A stretch of DNA of 64,000 bases from Myxococcaceae bacterium (GCA_019694595.1 JAIBBQ010000001.1:1-64000); one strand, 5' to 3'; shown: positions 54,092 through 63,818, counted from the first letter of the stretch. Made by a program: numbers and translations. Notes: a model not told the origin generated them from the letters alone.

Positions 54092-55798
54092 ATGAACGCC
54101 CTGCTCGCCGCCGCCCTCCTCGCGGCCGCGCCCGCCGCCCCGAACGACGACGACCCGCTGCTCGCCGCGCTGGTCGACTCCATCGACACCCACGTCAAGC
54201 AGCTGCCCCAGTCGGCCGACGCGCCGATGTACTACCTGCAGTACCGGGTGGCCGACGGGCAGCTCTTCAGCATCTCCGCCTCGCTGGGGGCGCTGGCCGA
54301 GTCCGACGGCCGTGGCGACCGCTTCACCGGCAAGGGCCGCACGCTCGACGTCAGTGTCCGCGTGGGCAGCAAGGCGCTCGACAACACCCACCAGCTGCGC
54401 GGCAAGGGCCGCTACGACTTCGAAGGCCAGGGCAGCTCCGGGCAGCTCCCCATCGAAGACGACCCGCGGGCGCTGCGCATCGCGCTGTGGCGGGCGACCG
54501 ACCGCGCGTGGAAGGCGGCCAACAAGCAGCTCATCAAGGTGCGCACCGAGAAGACGCTGAAGACGAGCGAGGAAGACCAGTCGGACGACTTCTCGGTGGA
54601 CCCGGCGAACACCTACGTGGGGCCGCGCGCCTCGCTGGAGCTCGACCGCGACGCGTGGACCGAGCGGGTGAAGCGGCTGTCGGCGAAGTTCCGCGGGGCG
54701 ACCGAGATTCTCGATTCCTCGGTGACGCTGGTGGCGGCGAGCATGACCACCTACGTGGTGGACAGCGAAGGCACCCGCCTGCGGCAGCCGCGCATCTTCC
54801 TGCGCCTGTTCATGAGCGGCTCGGTGCGCGCGGAAGACGGCATGGACCTCGACCTCTACGACTCGGTGGAGGTCACCGCGCCCGACCAGTTCCCCGACGA
54901 GGCGGCGCTCGAGAAGCGGGTGCAGACGCTCATCGACACCCTGCTCAAGATGAAGAAGGCGCCCCCGGCCGACCCGTACTCGGGACCGGCGATCATCACC
55001 AGCAAGGCGGCGGCGGTCTTCTTCCACGAGATCTTCGGTCACCGCATCGAAGGCCACCGCCAGAAGGACGCCGACGAAGGCCAGACCTTCACCAAGAAGC
55101 TCAACCAGCGCGTGCTCCCCGAGTTCCTCTCGGTGGAAGACGACCCCGGCCGCGAGAAGTGGGACGCGACCCCGCTCAACGGCTTCTACAAGTACGACGA
55201 GGAAGGTCAGAAGGGGCAGAAGGCGGTGCTGGTCGAGAAGGGAATCTTGAAGGGGTTCCTCATGGGCCGCTCGCCGGTGAAGGGCTTCGCGCACTCCAAC
55301 GGCCACGGCCGCGCGCAGCCCGGCCTGCCCACGGTGTCGCGCCAGGGCAACCTGCTCGTCACCTCCACCACCAGCGTGCCCTTCGAGCAGCTCAAGCAGC
55401 AGCTCATCGCGCAGGTGAAGGCGCGCAAGAAGCCGTACGGGCTCATCTTCCACGAGGTGTCGGGCGGCTTCACCAACACCCGCACCGGCGGGCTGCCGCA
55501 GGCCTTCAAGGTGCTCCCGCTGGTGGTGACGCGGCTGTACCCCGACGGGCGCGAGGAGCTGGTGCGCGGGGTGGACATCGTGGGCACGCCGCTGGCGTCC
55601 TTCGAGCGCATCGCCGCCACCGGCAGCGACGTGGCGGTCTTCAACGGCTTCTGCGGCGCGGAGTCGGGCTGGGTGCCGGTGTCGGCGGTGGCCCCGTCGA
55701 TGCTGGTGAGCGACATCGAGGTGGAGCGCCGCTCCAAGCGCCACGAGCGAGGGCCCCTGTTGCCGTCGCCCTTCGCGGTGGACGGAGGTGCGCCATGA
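54092..55798 (+). CDS. exported TldD-like metalloprotease
   Basis: The 568-residue product starts with an Ala-rich signal peptide (MNALLAAALLAAAPAAP). The TldD/PmbA fold is recognisable, and the zinc motif HExxxH is intact as HEIFGH (His312, Glu313, His317) in KAAAVFFHEIFGHRIEGHR. The conserved C-terminal GGFTNTRTGGLPQAFK is also present. TldD partners with TldE in the cytoplasm to degrade unfolded peptides or mature RiPPs such as microcin B17. A signal peptide on this family is unusual and suggests a periplasmic or surface role. It overlaps the TldE-like gene by 4 bp. Confidence 0.85.
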   Translation: MNALLAAALLAAAPAAPNDDDPLLAALVDSIDTHVKQLPQSADAPMYYLQYRVADGQLFSISASLGALAESDGRGDRFTGKGRTLDVSVRVGSKALDNTHQLRGKGRYDFEGQGSSGQLPIEDDPRALRIALWRATDRAWKAANKQLIKVRTEKTLKTSEEDQSDDFSVDPANTYVGPRASLELDRDAWTERVKRLSAKFRGATEILDSSVTLVAASMTTYVVDSEGTRLRQPRIFLRLFMSGSVRAEDGMDLDLYDSVEVTAPDQFPDEAALEKRVQTLIDTLLKMKKAPPADPYSGPAIITSKAAAVFFHEIFGHRIEGHRQKDADEGQTFTKKLNQRVLPEFLSVEDDPGREKWDATPLNGFYKYDEEGQKGQKAVLVEKGILKGFLMGRSPVKGFAHSNGHGRAQPGLPTVSRQGNLLVTSTTSVPFEQLKQQLIAQVKARKKPYGLIFHEVSGGFTNTRTGGLPQAFKVLPLVVTRLYPDGREELVRGVDIVGTPLASFERIAATGSDVAVFNGFCGAESGWVPVSAVAPSMLVSDIEVERRSKRHERGPLLPSPFAVDGGAP

Positions 55799-57435
55799 GC
55801 GCCCTGCTCGCCGTGGTGCTGGCGGCGGCCTCGGCCGACGCGGGCATCGACCCGGTGTTCTCCGCGCTCGATGCGGAGATCGCCCGCGCCAAGACGCTGT
55901 CGCTCTACGAGTCGCAGCAGGCCAAGTCGCCGACCTCGCCGTACCACCTGCTCGCCTTCGTGGGCGAGACGTCGACCTTCTACGCCAACGCGTCCTTCGG
56001 GGCGCTCACCGCGCGCGGGCAGGACACCTCGCTCTCGGTGAACTCGCACGTGCGGGTCGGCTCGCCGGCGCTCGACAACACCAACTTCCTCGACTCGGGC
56101 GGCTTCGGCGGCCGGCGCTCCACCCCGGCGGAGCTCGACCCCCAGGTGCTGCGCCAGGCGCTCTGGCTGTCCTTCGACTTCAACTTCAAGGACGCGCTGG
56201 AGACGCTCGCCCGCAAGAAGGCCTTCCTGCAGACCAACGCGGTGAGCGACCGGCCCATCGACTTCTCCGACGCGCCGATGGCGTCGGTGCTCGAGCCGCG
56301 CGCCACGCTCGACGTGGACCGCGACGCGATGACGTCCTTGGTCAAGAAGGCTTCGGCGGTCTTCCTCGACTACCCGCAGGTGTTCGACGGCAGCGCGCGC
56401 GCCAACTCCACCGCGTGGACGCAGTGGATGGTCTCGAGCGACCCCGGCCGCCACCGCTTCGCGGAGAACCGCACCGAGCTCGCGCTGGCGGTGAGCACCC
56501 AGGCGTCCGACGGCATGAACCTGCGGCTGTGGAAGCGCTGGGGCGGCACCTCGGCCAAGGACCTGCCGAGCGAGGCCGAGGCCATCGCCACCGCCAAGCA
56601 GCTCGGCGAGCGGCTCACCGAGCTCGCCAAGCAGCCGGTCGCCGAGGAGGACTACACCGGCCCGGTGCTCTTCACCGGCCAGGCGGCGAGCATGTTCTTC
56701 CTGCAGACCATCGGCGAGCCGCTGAGCGAGCCGCGCGAGCCGCTGGGCTCCCGGCAGGAAGGGCGCCTGGTCGACCGGCTGGGCAAGCGGGTGGCGGTGA
56801 AGTTCCTCACCGTGAAGGACGACCCGACCCGCCGCAGCTTCGGGCCCAAGGGCAAGGAGACCGCGCTCTGGGGCTACTACCCCGTCGACGACGACGGCGT
56901 GGCGCCGCAGCCCATCACCCTGGTCGACCAGGGCGTGCTCAAGACGTACTTCATGAACCGCGCCCCCACCCGCAAGGTGGAGAAGAGCAACGGCCACGCG
57001 CGCGGCTCGCGCCCGGCGACCGGCTCGATGTTCGTGGAAGGCACCAGCGGCACGCTGAGCGACAAGGACCTCGAGAAGAAGCTGCTCGCGATGCTCAAGG
57101 ACGAGGACCTGGAATACGGAATCATCGTGGAGCAGACCGAGGAGTTCCCCGGCCGCGCCTCCGGCAACGAAGGCACGCCGCTGTCGGCGCCGCTGCTCAT
57201 CTGGAAGGTGTTCCCCAACGGCAAGCGGGTGCCGGTGCGCGGCCTGTCGTTCAAGCCGGTGTCGAACCGCATCCTCAAGGAGCTGGTGGCGCTGGGGAAT
57301 CAGCCGCAGGTGCTGAACCTCGAGGTCCGCCGGCAGCGCACCTCGGTGGTCTCGCCCAGCGTGCTGGTGCGGGTGATGGAGCTGACCCGCTCGCGGCGCG
57401 ACTTCGAGAAGCCGCCCGTGCTCGCGCGGCCCTGA
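55795..57435 (+). CDS. exported TldE-like partner lacking the zinc motif
   Basis: The 546-residue product has a signal peptide (MSALLAVVLAAASADA) and is homologous to the upstream protein along its length. At the zinc site the equivalent of FFHEIFGH reads FFLQTIGE, so the two His and the Glu are lost. TldE/PmbA proteins likewise lack the zinc motif and act as the non-catalytic half of a heterodimer. The C-terminus ends VRVMELTRSRRDFEKPP. GGAGGTG precedes the ATG, which overlaps the TldD-like stop (ATGA). I infer a secreted TldD/E-like dimer. Confidence 0.85.
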   Translation: MSALLAVVLAAASADAGIDPVFSALDAEIARAKTLSLYESQQAKSPTSPYHLLAFVGETSTFYANASFGALTARGQDTSLSVNSHVRVGSPALDNTNFLDSGGFGGRRSTPAELDPQVLRQALWLSFDFNFKDALETLARKKAFLQTNAVSDRPIDFSDAPMASVLEPRATLDVDRDAMTSLVKKASAVFLDYPQVFDGSARANSTAWTQWMVSSDPGRHRFAENRTELALAVSTQASDGMNLRLWKRWGGTSAKDLPSEAEAIATAKQLGERLTELAKQPVAEEDYTGPVLFTGQAASMFFLQTIGEPLSEPREPLGSRQEGRLVDRLGKRVAVKFLTVKDDPTRRSFGPKGKETALWGYYPVDDDGVAPQPITLVDQGVLKTYFMNRAPTRKVEKSNGHARGSRPATGSMFVEGTSGTLSDKDLEKKLLAMLKDEDLEYGIIVEQTEEFPGRASGNEGTPLSAPLLIWKVFPNGKRVPVRGLSFKPVSNRILKELVALGNQPQVLNLEVRRQRTSVVSPSVLVRVMELTRSRRDFEKPPVLARP

Positions 57436-57449
57436 AGGGCCGAGGCGCG

Positions 57450-57998
57450 TCAGGGCGGGACACCCAGCGCAGGCGCCTGAAGGCCCGGGCCGCTCGCTGA
57501 GAGCTCCGCCTGCAGCGCGTCGCGCTCCGACTCCAGCCGCCCGAGCTCGAGCTTCTTGAGCACCCAGCCGGTCACCCCGCTGATGATGCCCACGGTGAGG
57601 AGCGCGATGGAGCCGCCGAGCAACCACCACCCGGTGGTGTGCACGGTCTGCAGCTCGGTGGTGGCGAGCGCCGCGGTCCGGTAGGTCGACGGCACCACCA
57701 TCGACACCGGGCTGTTGCCGCCGCTCAGGTACGGCGCCATCAACAGGCCGAAGGGGAGCAGCACGTACCCGGCCCCGCGCACGTACGACGACCACGCCGG
57801 GCCCGAGGTGTCGAAGGTGGCGATGCGCCCTTCCACCCGCAGCAGCTGCACCTGGCGCTGGAAGCGCTCGTCCTGGCTCAGGCCCACCTTGGTCGAAGGC
57901 AGGAGCGCCACCAGCGAGGCCCCGGTCTCTTCCCGGGTGAAGGGCGCGTCTTCCGCGGCCCCGAGCAACACCACCACCAGCGACAGTTCGGTCAGCAC
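57450..57998 (-). CDS. membrane protein of unknown function
   Basis: The 182-residue product has an N-terminal hydrophobic segment that may be a signal peptide, and two central hydrophobic stretches (AGYVLLPFGLLMAPYLSG and WWLLGGSIALLTVGIISGVT). A charged coiled-coil tail ends LELGRLESERDALQAELS. It starts with GTG. I recognise no family. It converges with the TldE-like gene and is divergent from the M23 gene. Confidence 0.55.
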   Translation of the reverse strand: MLTELSLVVVLLGAAEDAPFTREETGASLVALLPSTKVGLSQDERFQRQVQLLRVEGRIATFDTSGPAWSSYVRGAGYVLLPFGLLMAPYLSGGNSPVSMVVPSTYRTAALATTELQTVHTTGWWLLGGSIALLTVGIISGVTGWVLKKLELGRLESERDALQAELSASGPGLQAPALGVPP

Positions 57999-58108
57999 AC
58001 CCTTCTGTGCCCGCAGGGGCCGGAAACGATCACGCCCGGGTAAGGCCTTGTAGGTCCACGGTGCTCGACTGGCGGAGCCGTCTGTGACGAATATGCTCGC
58101 AAGTCCCC

Positions 58109-59242
58109 GTGCTCGCCCCTCTCGCGCTCTCCCTGGCCCTCGCCGTCACCGGCGACTCGACGCTGATCAAGAACCGCCACCTGGAGCGGAACCAGACCGT
58201 CGCCAGCGCGCTCTACGCCGCCGGCCTCGACGAGGCGACGGTGGACAGCGTGCAGGGCGCCCTGCGCGCCGCGGAGTTCGACTTCAAGCGCGCCCGCCCC
58301 GACGACCAGCTGCGCTTCGTCTTCCGCCACGGCCAGCTCGACCTCTTCGAGTACCGCCGCTCGCTGCTCAAGGAATGGCAGGTGCGCCGCGACGCCGACC
58401 GCTGGACGGGGCGGCTCAAGGAAGTCGAGCGCGAGACGCGCGTCGAGGTGGTGCAGCTCCAGGTCGACAGCTCGGTGTGGGACGCCGCCAAGGCCGCGGG
58501 CGAGAAGCCGGAGATCGCCGTCACCCTGTCCGACGTCTTCGCCTGGGACATCGACTTCTACCGCGACGTGCAGAAGGGCGACGTGATGCGCGCGGTGGTG
58601 GAGAAGGTCCTCGCCCACGGCAAGGTCATCGACTACGGCCGCGTGCTCGCCGCGAGCTACAAGGGCTCCACCGTCGGCAACAAGAAGAGCTTCCGCTACC
58701 AGCTCCCCGACGGCACCGAGTCGTACTTCCTCGAAGACGGCAGCTCGGCGCGCAAGACGTTCCTCAAGAGCCCGCTCAAGTTCGCCCACGTGACGTCCGG
58801 CTTCGGCGGCCGCTTCCACCCCATCCTCAACTACTTCGGCGCCCACAACGGCGTGGACTACGGCACCCCGCTGGGCACCCCGGTGTGGGCGGTGGCCGAC
58901 GGCTCGGTGACCAAGGCCGGCTGGGACAACGGCGGCGGCAACATGGTCTGCGTGAAGCACGTGATGAGCTTCGAGACCTGCTACCTGCACCTGTCGAAGA
59001 TCGACGTGAAGCCCGGCCAGCGCGTCGCCCAGAAGGACGTCATCGGCGAGTCGGGCTCCACCGGCCTGTCCACCGGGCCGCACCTGCACTTCGGGCTCAA
59101 GCGCGGCGGGGTGTACGTGAACCCGCTGGGCCAGAACTTCCCCCGGGCCGACCCGCTCCCCAAGGAGCTGCTCGCCGACTTCCGCTCGCGCACCGAGGAC
59201 GTGAAGTCCCAGCTCGACGCGATGCCCGTCGCCGCCCACTGA
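58109..59242 (+). CDS. M23 family peptidoglycan endopeptidase
   Basis: The 377-residue product has an N-terminal hydrophobic signal, a helical/OapA-like region (about 20-110) and an M23 (LytM) domain near 225-345. The zinc ligands are His237 (FHPIL), His246 and Asp250 (HNGVD) and HLH at 325-327. The full set predicts active cleavage of peptide cross-links in the cell wall. It resembles MepM/YebA in layout. The start is GTG. Confidence 0.88.
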   Translation: MLAPLALSLALAVTGDSTLIKNRHLERNQTVASALYAAGLDEATVDSVQGALRAAEFDFKRARPDDQLRFVFRHGQLDLFEYRRSLLKEWQVRRDADRWTGRLKEVERETRVEVVQLQVDSSVWDAAKAAGEKPEIAVTLSDVFAWDIDFYRDVQKGDVMRAVVEKVLAHGKVIDYGRVLAASYKGSTVGNKKSFRYQLPDGTESYFLEDGSSARKTFLKSPLKFAHVTSGFGGRFHPILNYFGAHNGVDYGTPLGTPVWAVADGSVTKAGWDNGGGNMVCVKHVMSFETCYLHLSKIDVKPGQRVAQKDVIGESGSTGLSTGPHLHFGLKRGGVYVNPLGQNFPRADPLPKELLADFRSRTEDVKSQLDAMPVAAH

Positions 59243-59259
59243 AGTAGGGTCCGCCCGCC

Positions 59260-60399
59260 ATGCGCGGGCCCCTCGCACTCCTCTGTCTCGCGCTGACGCT
59301 CGTCGGCTGCCGCGGCACCAAGGTGGGCCAGGCCGGCTGCACCCAGGACGGCGACTGCGGCCCCGCCTCCGACTACCGCTGCGACACCCGCAACAACGTC
59401 TGCTACTGCCGCACCGACGCCGCCTGCGCACCGAGCGAGTTCTGCAACCCCATCGGCTTCTGCCAGGGCCGCGCCGGCTGCCTCGCCAACCTCGACTGCG
59501 CCAAGGGCTCCTTCTGCGACACCGCGAGCGGCAAATGTCTGTCGGAAGGGCGCTGCACGAGCGATCTCCACTGCGCGCTGGGCACGGTGTGCGACGTGTC
59601 CAAGGGCTCCTGCGTCACCGGGTGCCACTCGAGCGGCGACTGCAGCCAGGGCGCCTGCCGCTGCGGCGACGTGGCCTGCCGCTGCACCGGCACCACCCCC
59701 GCGGAGGTGGCGGCCTGCGCCATCGGCGAGTGCGACCCGTACTTCTGCGGCTCGGCGAACGACTGCCGCTTCGGCGAGCGCTGCGGCACGCCCGACGGAG
59801 GCATGACCGACGCGGGCGCCGGCCGGGCGTCGTGCTTCAACGACTTCGACAGCGAGCTGCGCCCGTACTGCAGCCGCTGCACCTCGGGCGCCGGCATCTC
59901 CACCTGTGGCACCGGCGCCAACTTCTGCATCATCGACACCCGCACCTCTTCCACCTACTGCGGCGCGGACTGCAGCGAAGGCCAGGAATGCCCGCGCGGC
60001 TACGGGTGCCGCGACATCCGCATCGTCTTTTCCCGCCTCCAGTGCAGCGACACCCAGCCGTGCCAGCCGGACATGAGCCACCCCTGCTCCGGCGACGCCG
60101 ACTGCAAGCGCGGCTCGACCTGCGCCAAGCCGACCGGCGCGGCCACCGGGTACTGCAAGAGCCAGTGCTGGCGCCGCGAAGGCAGCGCCTTCGGCTACTG
60201 CACTTGCCAGGAAAATCAGGACTGCCCGCAGCAGACCTGCAGCCAGGGCGAGTGCTCCATCACTCGGAAGAAGTGCGTGGTGGACGAGGACTGCAAGCAG
60301 ATCTCCTGCGTGGACTTCGACGGCATCGGCGCCTGCCTCATCGGCCAGAACTGCACCCCTTCCAACGGTTTGACCTGCATCGAGGTGAAAGCCCAATGA
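59260..60399 (+). CDS. Cys-rich lipoprotein
   Basis: The 379-residue product has a lipobox (ALTLVGC). The mature chain has some 50 cysteines in Cys-rich modules of the type CTSDLHCALGTVCDVSKGSC, similar to those in the proteins at 41287-44436 and at the end of the following protease. There is no catalytic motif. Its stop overlaps the start of the subtilase gene (ATGA), so the two are produced together and may work together on the cell surface. Confidence 0.78.
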   Translation: MRGPLALLCLALTLVGCRGTKVGQAGCTQDGDCGPASDYRCDTRNNVCYCRTDAACAPSEFCNPIGFCQGRAGCLANLDCAKGSFCDTASGKCLSEGRCTSDLHCALGTVCDVSKGSCVTGCHSSGDCSQGACRCGDVACRCTGTTPAEVAACAIGECDPYFCGSANDCRFGERCGTPDGGMTDAGAGRASCFNDFDSELRPYCSRCTSGAGISTCGTGANFCIIDTRTSSTYCGADCSEGQECPRGYGCRDIRIVFSRLQCSDTQPCQPDMSHPCSGDADCKRGSTCAKPTGAATGYCKSQCWRREGSAFGYCTCQENQDCPQQTCSQGECSITRKKCVVDEDCKQISCVDFDGIGACLIGQNCTPSNGLTCIEVKAQ

Positions 60400-62828
60400 C
60401 CAGACAACTCACGTGTGCCCTCGCGCTGTGCCTCGCTGCCTGCAGCGGCGGTGGTGGTGGAGGCGACGGCGGCGGAAGCGGTGGCACCGGGAAGCTCTCC
60501 GGCACGCTGAAGATCTTCCAGGGCGCGGGCGCGGCCCCGATGAGCCCGACCCTCTCGGGCTTCTTCGCCCGCCACCGGATGAACCGGGGCCCGATTCCGG
60601 TGGTCGACATGCCGGTGCCGCCGACCACCACCGAGGTCATCGCCGGCCGGGTCATCGTGCGCACCTCCGAGGCGATGAGCGCCGCCGCGCTCCTCAAGCT
60701 CCTGCGCGGCGAGCCGTACAAGCTGCGCCACCACCGCTTCGTCACCCCCGAGCTGCAGGTGCTCGACGTGCACCACCCGAGCGGCGCCGCGCTCAGCCCC
60801 GGGGAGACGCGCGAGCTCGCCCAGCGCTGGGCCCGTCGCCCGGGCATCCGCTACGCGGAGGCCGACCAGTGGCAGCGCGCCTTCGCGGTGCCCAACGACA
60901 AGCTCTACCCGGCGCAGTGGCACTACGCGGCCATGAACCTGCCCGCCGCGTGGGACCTCGGCCAGGGCTCGAACTCCGTGGTGGTGGCGGTCATCGACAC
61001 CGGCATCACCCCGCACCCGGACCTCGACCCTCGGGTCGTCGCCGGCATCGACATGATCTCCGACGCTGCCAATGGCGGTGACGGCGACGGCGTGGACACC
61101 AACCCTCACGACGAGGGTGGCGACCAGCCGCAGGGCGGCTCGTCCTTCCACGGCACCCACGTCGCCGGCACCATCGGCGCGGCCACCAACAACGACAGCT
61201 CGGTGGCAGGCGTGGACTGGAACGCGCGCGTGCTGCCGGTGCGCGTGCTGGGCAAGCAGGGCGGCGCGCTGAGCGACATCGCCGCCGGCATCACCTGGGC
61301 CACCGGAGGCACGGTGCCGGGCACCGCCGCCAACGCCACCCCTGCGGTGGTGGTGAACATGAGCCTGGGCGGGGTGAGCGACCCGGTGCAGGCCTACCAG
61401 GAAGTCATCGACGCGGCGCTGGCGCGCGGCGCGGTCATCGTGGTCGCCGCGGGCAACTCCAACCAGGACACCGCGCGCACCATTCCCTGCAACCAGACGG
61501 GCGTCATCTGCATCGGCGCCACCCGCTTCTCCGGCGCGCGCGCGAGCTACTCCAACTTCGGCACCCAGGTGGCGGTGATGGCGCCCGGCGGCGAGACCGC
61601 GGAAGACCAGAACGGCGACGGCTACCCCGACGGAGTGCTGTCCACCCACCGCGACGCGATGAACCAGCCGTCGGCCGGCTTCCTCCAGGGCACCAGCATG
61701 GCGACGCCGCACATCGCCGGCCTGGTGGCGCTGATGAAGGCCGCCAACCCCAACCTCACCGCCGACCAGGCGAAGATGATCCTCACCACCACCGCCAACC
61801 CGGCCAGCAAGTGCAACGAAGGCTGCGGCGCGGGCCTGGTGAACGCGCAGGCCGCGCTGCTCGCCGCCAAGGGCCAGACCGCGTCCGGCCCGCCGAAGCT
61901 CGCGGTGGCGACGAGCGACCTCTTCTTCAACCGCACGGTGACGCGCACCTCGCTCGCCATCTCCAACACCGGCGGGCAGCCGCTGGAGGTCACCGCGGCC
62001 ATCGCCGGTGACGCCGCGGGCGTGCTGAACCTCCCCGCGGGCAACCAGGTCACCGTGCCCCCGGGCCAGACGTCGAACCTGGCCATCGACGGCAACGCGG
62101 ACGCGCTGCAAGCCGCCACGCTGCCCGCCACCGCCACCGCGCAGCTCACGCTCACCTCCAACGGCGGCACCGCCTCGGTGGACATCAAGGTGCGCAAGGA
62201 CGCGGCGCTCACCCAGAACGCCGAGGTCGGCCTGCTCGCGCAGAACGAGATGGGCGAGTACGTGGTGAAGGCCAGCGCAGTGGCCTCCGCGGCGAACAAC
62301 TTCTCCTTCACCATCGAGGCGCCCCCGGGCAGCTACGTGCTCGCCGGCGCCATCGACTCCAACGGCAACGGCACGCTCGACCCCGGCGAGCCCGCGGGCG
62401 TCTTCCCCACCACCGACAGCCCCGAGCTCATCACCTTGAAGGCGGGCGACAACCTGACCGGCGGCGACTTCACCCTGGTCCCCTTCAAGGCCGTCTCGCA
62501 GGACCCGGGCACCGTCATCGGCACTCCGTGCAACGGCACCTGCGCGATGAACGCCCAGTGCGTGCAGGCCTGGCCGATGGGCTACTGCACCCAGAGCTGC
62601 ACCACCTCGCCCTGCCCGCTGGGCTCGCAGTGCGCCAAGTCGGGCAACGACGCCTTCTGCCTCGCCACCTGCACCGCGCCGCTCATGGGGCAGAGCAACT
62701 GCCGCGCGGGCTACGTCTGCTACGACGACGGCACCGGCGTCGGCGTGTGTCTGCCGAGCTGCGGCAACGACAACGACTGCGGCGGCACCGCGGGCAGCTG
62801 CGACACCGCCACCGGCTACTGCAAGTAG
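60396..62828 (+). CDS. subtilase (S8) lipoprotein with C-terminal Cys-rich domain
   Basis: The 810-residue product has a lipobox (LCLAACSGGG) followed by a Gly-rich spacer. The propeptide-like region is about 60-160. The catalytic triad is visible as Asp201 (VIDTG), His252 (HGTHVAG) and Ser434 (GTSMATPH). A beta domain of the choice-of-anchor D kind follows (about 500-600), then a region resembling SdrD/carboxypeptidase-like beta domains, then a Cys-rich module (CNGTCAMNAQCVQAW...) at the C-terminus. The protease is probably displayed on the outer membrane. It is coupled by overlap to a Cys-rich lipoprotein that shares the last module type. Confidence 0.92.
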   Translation: MTRQLTCALALCLAACSGGGGGGDGGGSGGTGKLSGTLKIFQGAGAAPMSPTLSGFFARHRMNRGPIPVVDMPVPPTTTEVIAGRVIVRTSEAMSAAALLKLLRGEPYKLRHHRFVTPELQVLDVHHPSGAALSPGETRELAQRWARRPGIRYAEADQWQRAFAVPNDKLYPAQWHYAAMNLPAAWDLGQGSNSVVVAVIDTGITPHPDLDPRVVAGIDMISDAANGGDGDGVDTNPHDEGGDQPQGGSSFHGTHVAGTIGAATNNDSSVAGVDWNARVLPVRVLGKQGGALSDIAAGITWATGGTVPGTAANATPAVVVNMSLGGVSDPVQAYQEVIDAALARGAVIVVAAGNSNQDTARTIPCNQTGVICIGATRFSGARASYSNFGTQVAVMAPGGETAEDQNGDGYPDGVLSTHRDAMNQPSAGFLQGTSMATPHIAGLVALMKAANPNLTADQAKMILTTTANPASKCNEGCGAGLVNAQAALLAAKGQTASGPPKLAVATSDLFFNRTVTRTSLAISNTGGQPLEVTAAIAGDAAGVLNLPAGNQVTVPPGQTSNLAIDGNADALQAATLPATATAQLTLTSNGGTASVDIKVRKDAALTQNAEVGLLAQNEMGEYVVKASAVASAANNFSFTIEAPPGSYVLAGAIDSNGNGTLDPGEPAGVFPTTDSPELITLKAGDNLTGGDFTLVPFKAVSQDPGTVIGTPCNGTCAMNAQCVQAWPMGYCTQSCTTSPCPLGSQCAKSGNDAFCLATCTAPLMGQSNCRAGYVCYDDGTGVGVCLPSCGNDNDCGGTAGSCDTATGYCK

Positions 62829-62834
62829 CCTCGG

Positions 62835-63818
62835 CTACCCGCGCACCGTCGGGTCGATGGCCGCTTCGATGCGCTGGAGCACCTCGGCGGTGAGCTTCGG
62901 CACCACCGCGAGCGCCTTCACGTTCTCCTGCACCTGCTCGGGGCGGGTGGCGCCGGTGATGACCGAGGAGACGTGGGGGTTCTTGAGGCACCAGGCGAGC
63001 GCGAGCTGCGCGAGGGAGCAGTCGAGCTCCTTGGCGATGGGCGTGAGCCGTTCCACCGAGGCGAGGTGGGCGGGCGTGGCGACGCGCTTCTGCAGCCACT
63101 GGTAGTCGGGCATCGACAGCCGGGAGCCCTGGGGAATCGCCTTCTGGTACTTGCCCGAGAGCACGCCCGAGGCGAGCGGACTCCAGGTGGTCGTGCCGTA
63201 GCCGTGCTTGGCGTACAGCGGCGCGTACTCTTCTTCGACGCGCTTGCGCATGAAGAGGCTGTACTGCGGCTGCTCCATCGACGGCGGCGTGAGCCCCAGC
63301 GCCTTGGCGACGGCGAACGCCTCTTCCACCTGCGCGGCGCTCCACTCGCTGGTGCCCCAGTAGAAGACCTTGCCCTGCTTGACGAGGATGTCGAAGGCCC
63401 GGACCGTCTCCTCGATGGGCGTGTTGGGGTCGGGGCGGTGGCAGTAGGCGAGGTCGACGTAGTCCACCCGCAGGCGCTTGAGGGCGGCGTGCACCGCTTC
63501 CATCACGTGCTTGTGCGAGAGGCCCGTGTCGTTGGGGCCGTCACCGCCGTAAAAGACCTTGGTGGACAGCACCAGCGACTCGCGGCGCCACTTCGCGTCG
63601 CGGATCACCTGACCCATCACGTCTTCGGCCTGACCACGCGCGTAGCCTTCGGCGCCGTCGAAGAAGTTGATGCCCAGGTCGTACGCGGCGCGCAGGCACT
63701 TCGCGGCCGGCTCCACGCCCACCTGACCGCCGAACGTCACCCACGAACCGAGCGACAGCTCGCTCACCTTGAGCCCGGCCTTCCCCAGCCTGCGGTACCC
63801 CATCGCGATGTCGGCCAT
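62835..63818 (-). CDS. aldo/keto reductase
   Basis: The 327-residue product has the TIM-barrel AKR residues: Asp and Tyr in FFDGAEGY, Lys in STKVF and His in AYCHRP. The C-terminal ITGATRPEQVQENVKAL binds NADPH. It is closest in layout to the potassium-channel beta-subunit/YghZ group. The Shine-Dalgarno-like GAGGGA lies before the ATG. It follows an aldehyde dehydrogenase gene by 11 bp, so both probably act on an aldehyde/alcohol pair. Confidence 0.92.
   Translation of the reverse strand: MADIAMGYRRLGKAGLKVSELSLGSWVTFGGQVGVEPAAKCLRAAYDLGINFFDGAEGYARGQAEDVMGQVIRDAKWRRESLVLSTKVFYGGDGPNDTGLSHKHVMEAVHAALKRLRVDYVDLAYCHRPDPNTPIEETVRAFDILVKQGKVFYWGTSEWSAAQVEEAFAVAKALGLTPPSMEQPQYSLFMRKRVEEEYAPLYAKHGYGTTTWSPLASGVLSGKYQKAIPQGSRLSMPDYQWLQKRVATPAHLASVERLTPIAKELDCSLAQLALAWCLKNPHVSSVITGATRPEQVQENVKALAVVPKLTAEVLQRIEAAIDPTVRG

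Noticed and set aside
49549-54198. A 1549-residue minus-strand frame opposite the repeat protein
   Set aside because: Its apparent repeats mirror the repeats of the sense gene; no domain or start signal supports it.
55795-57435. Loss of the zinc motif as evidence of a pseudogene
   Set aside because: The frame is intact over 546 residues, coupled to the TldD-like gene, and known TldE partners also lack the motif.
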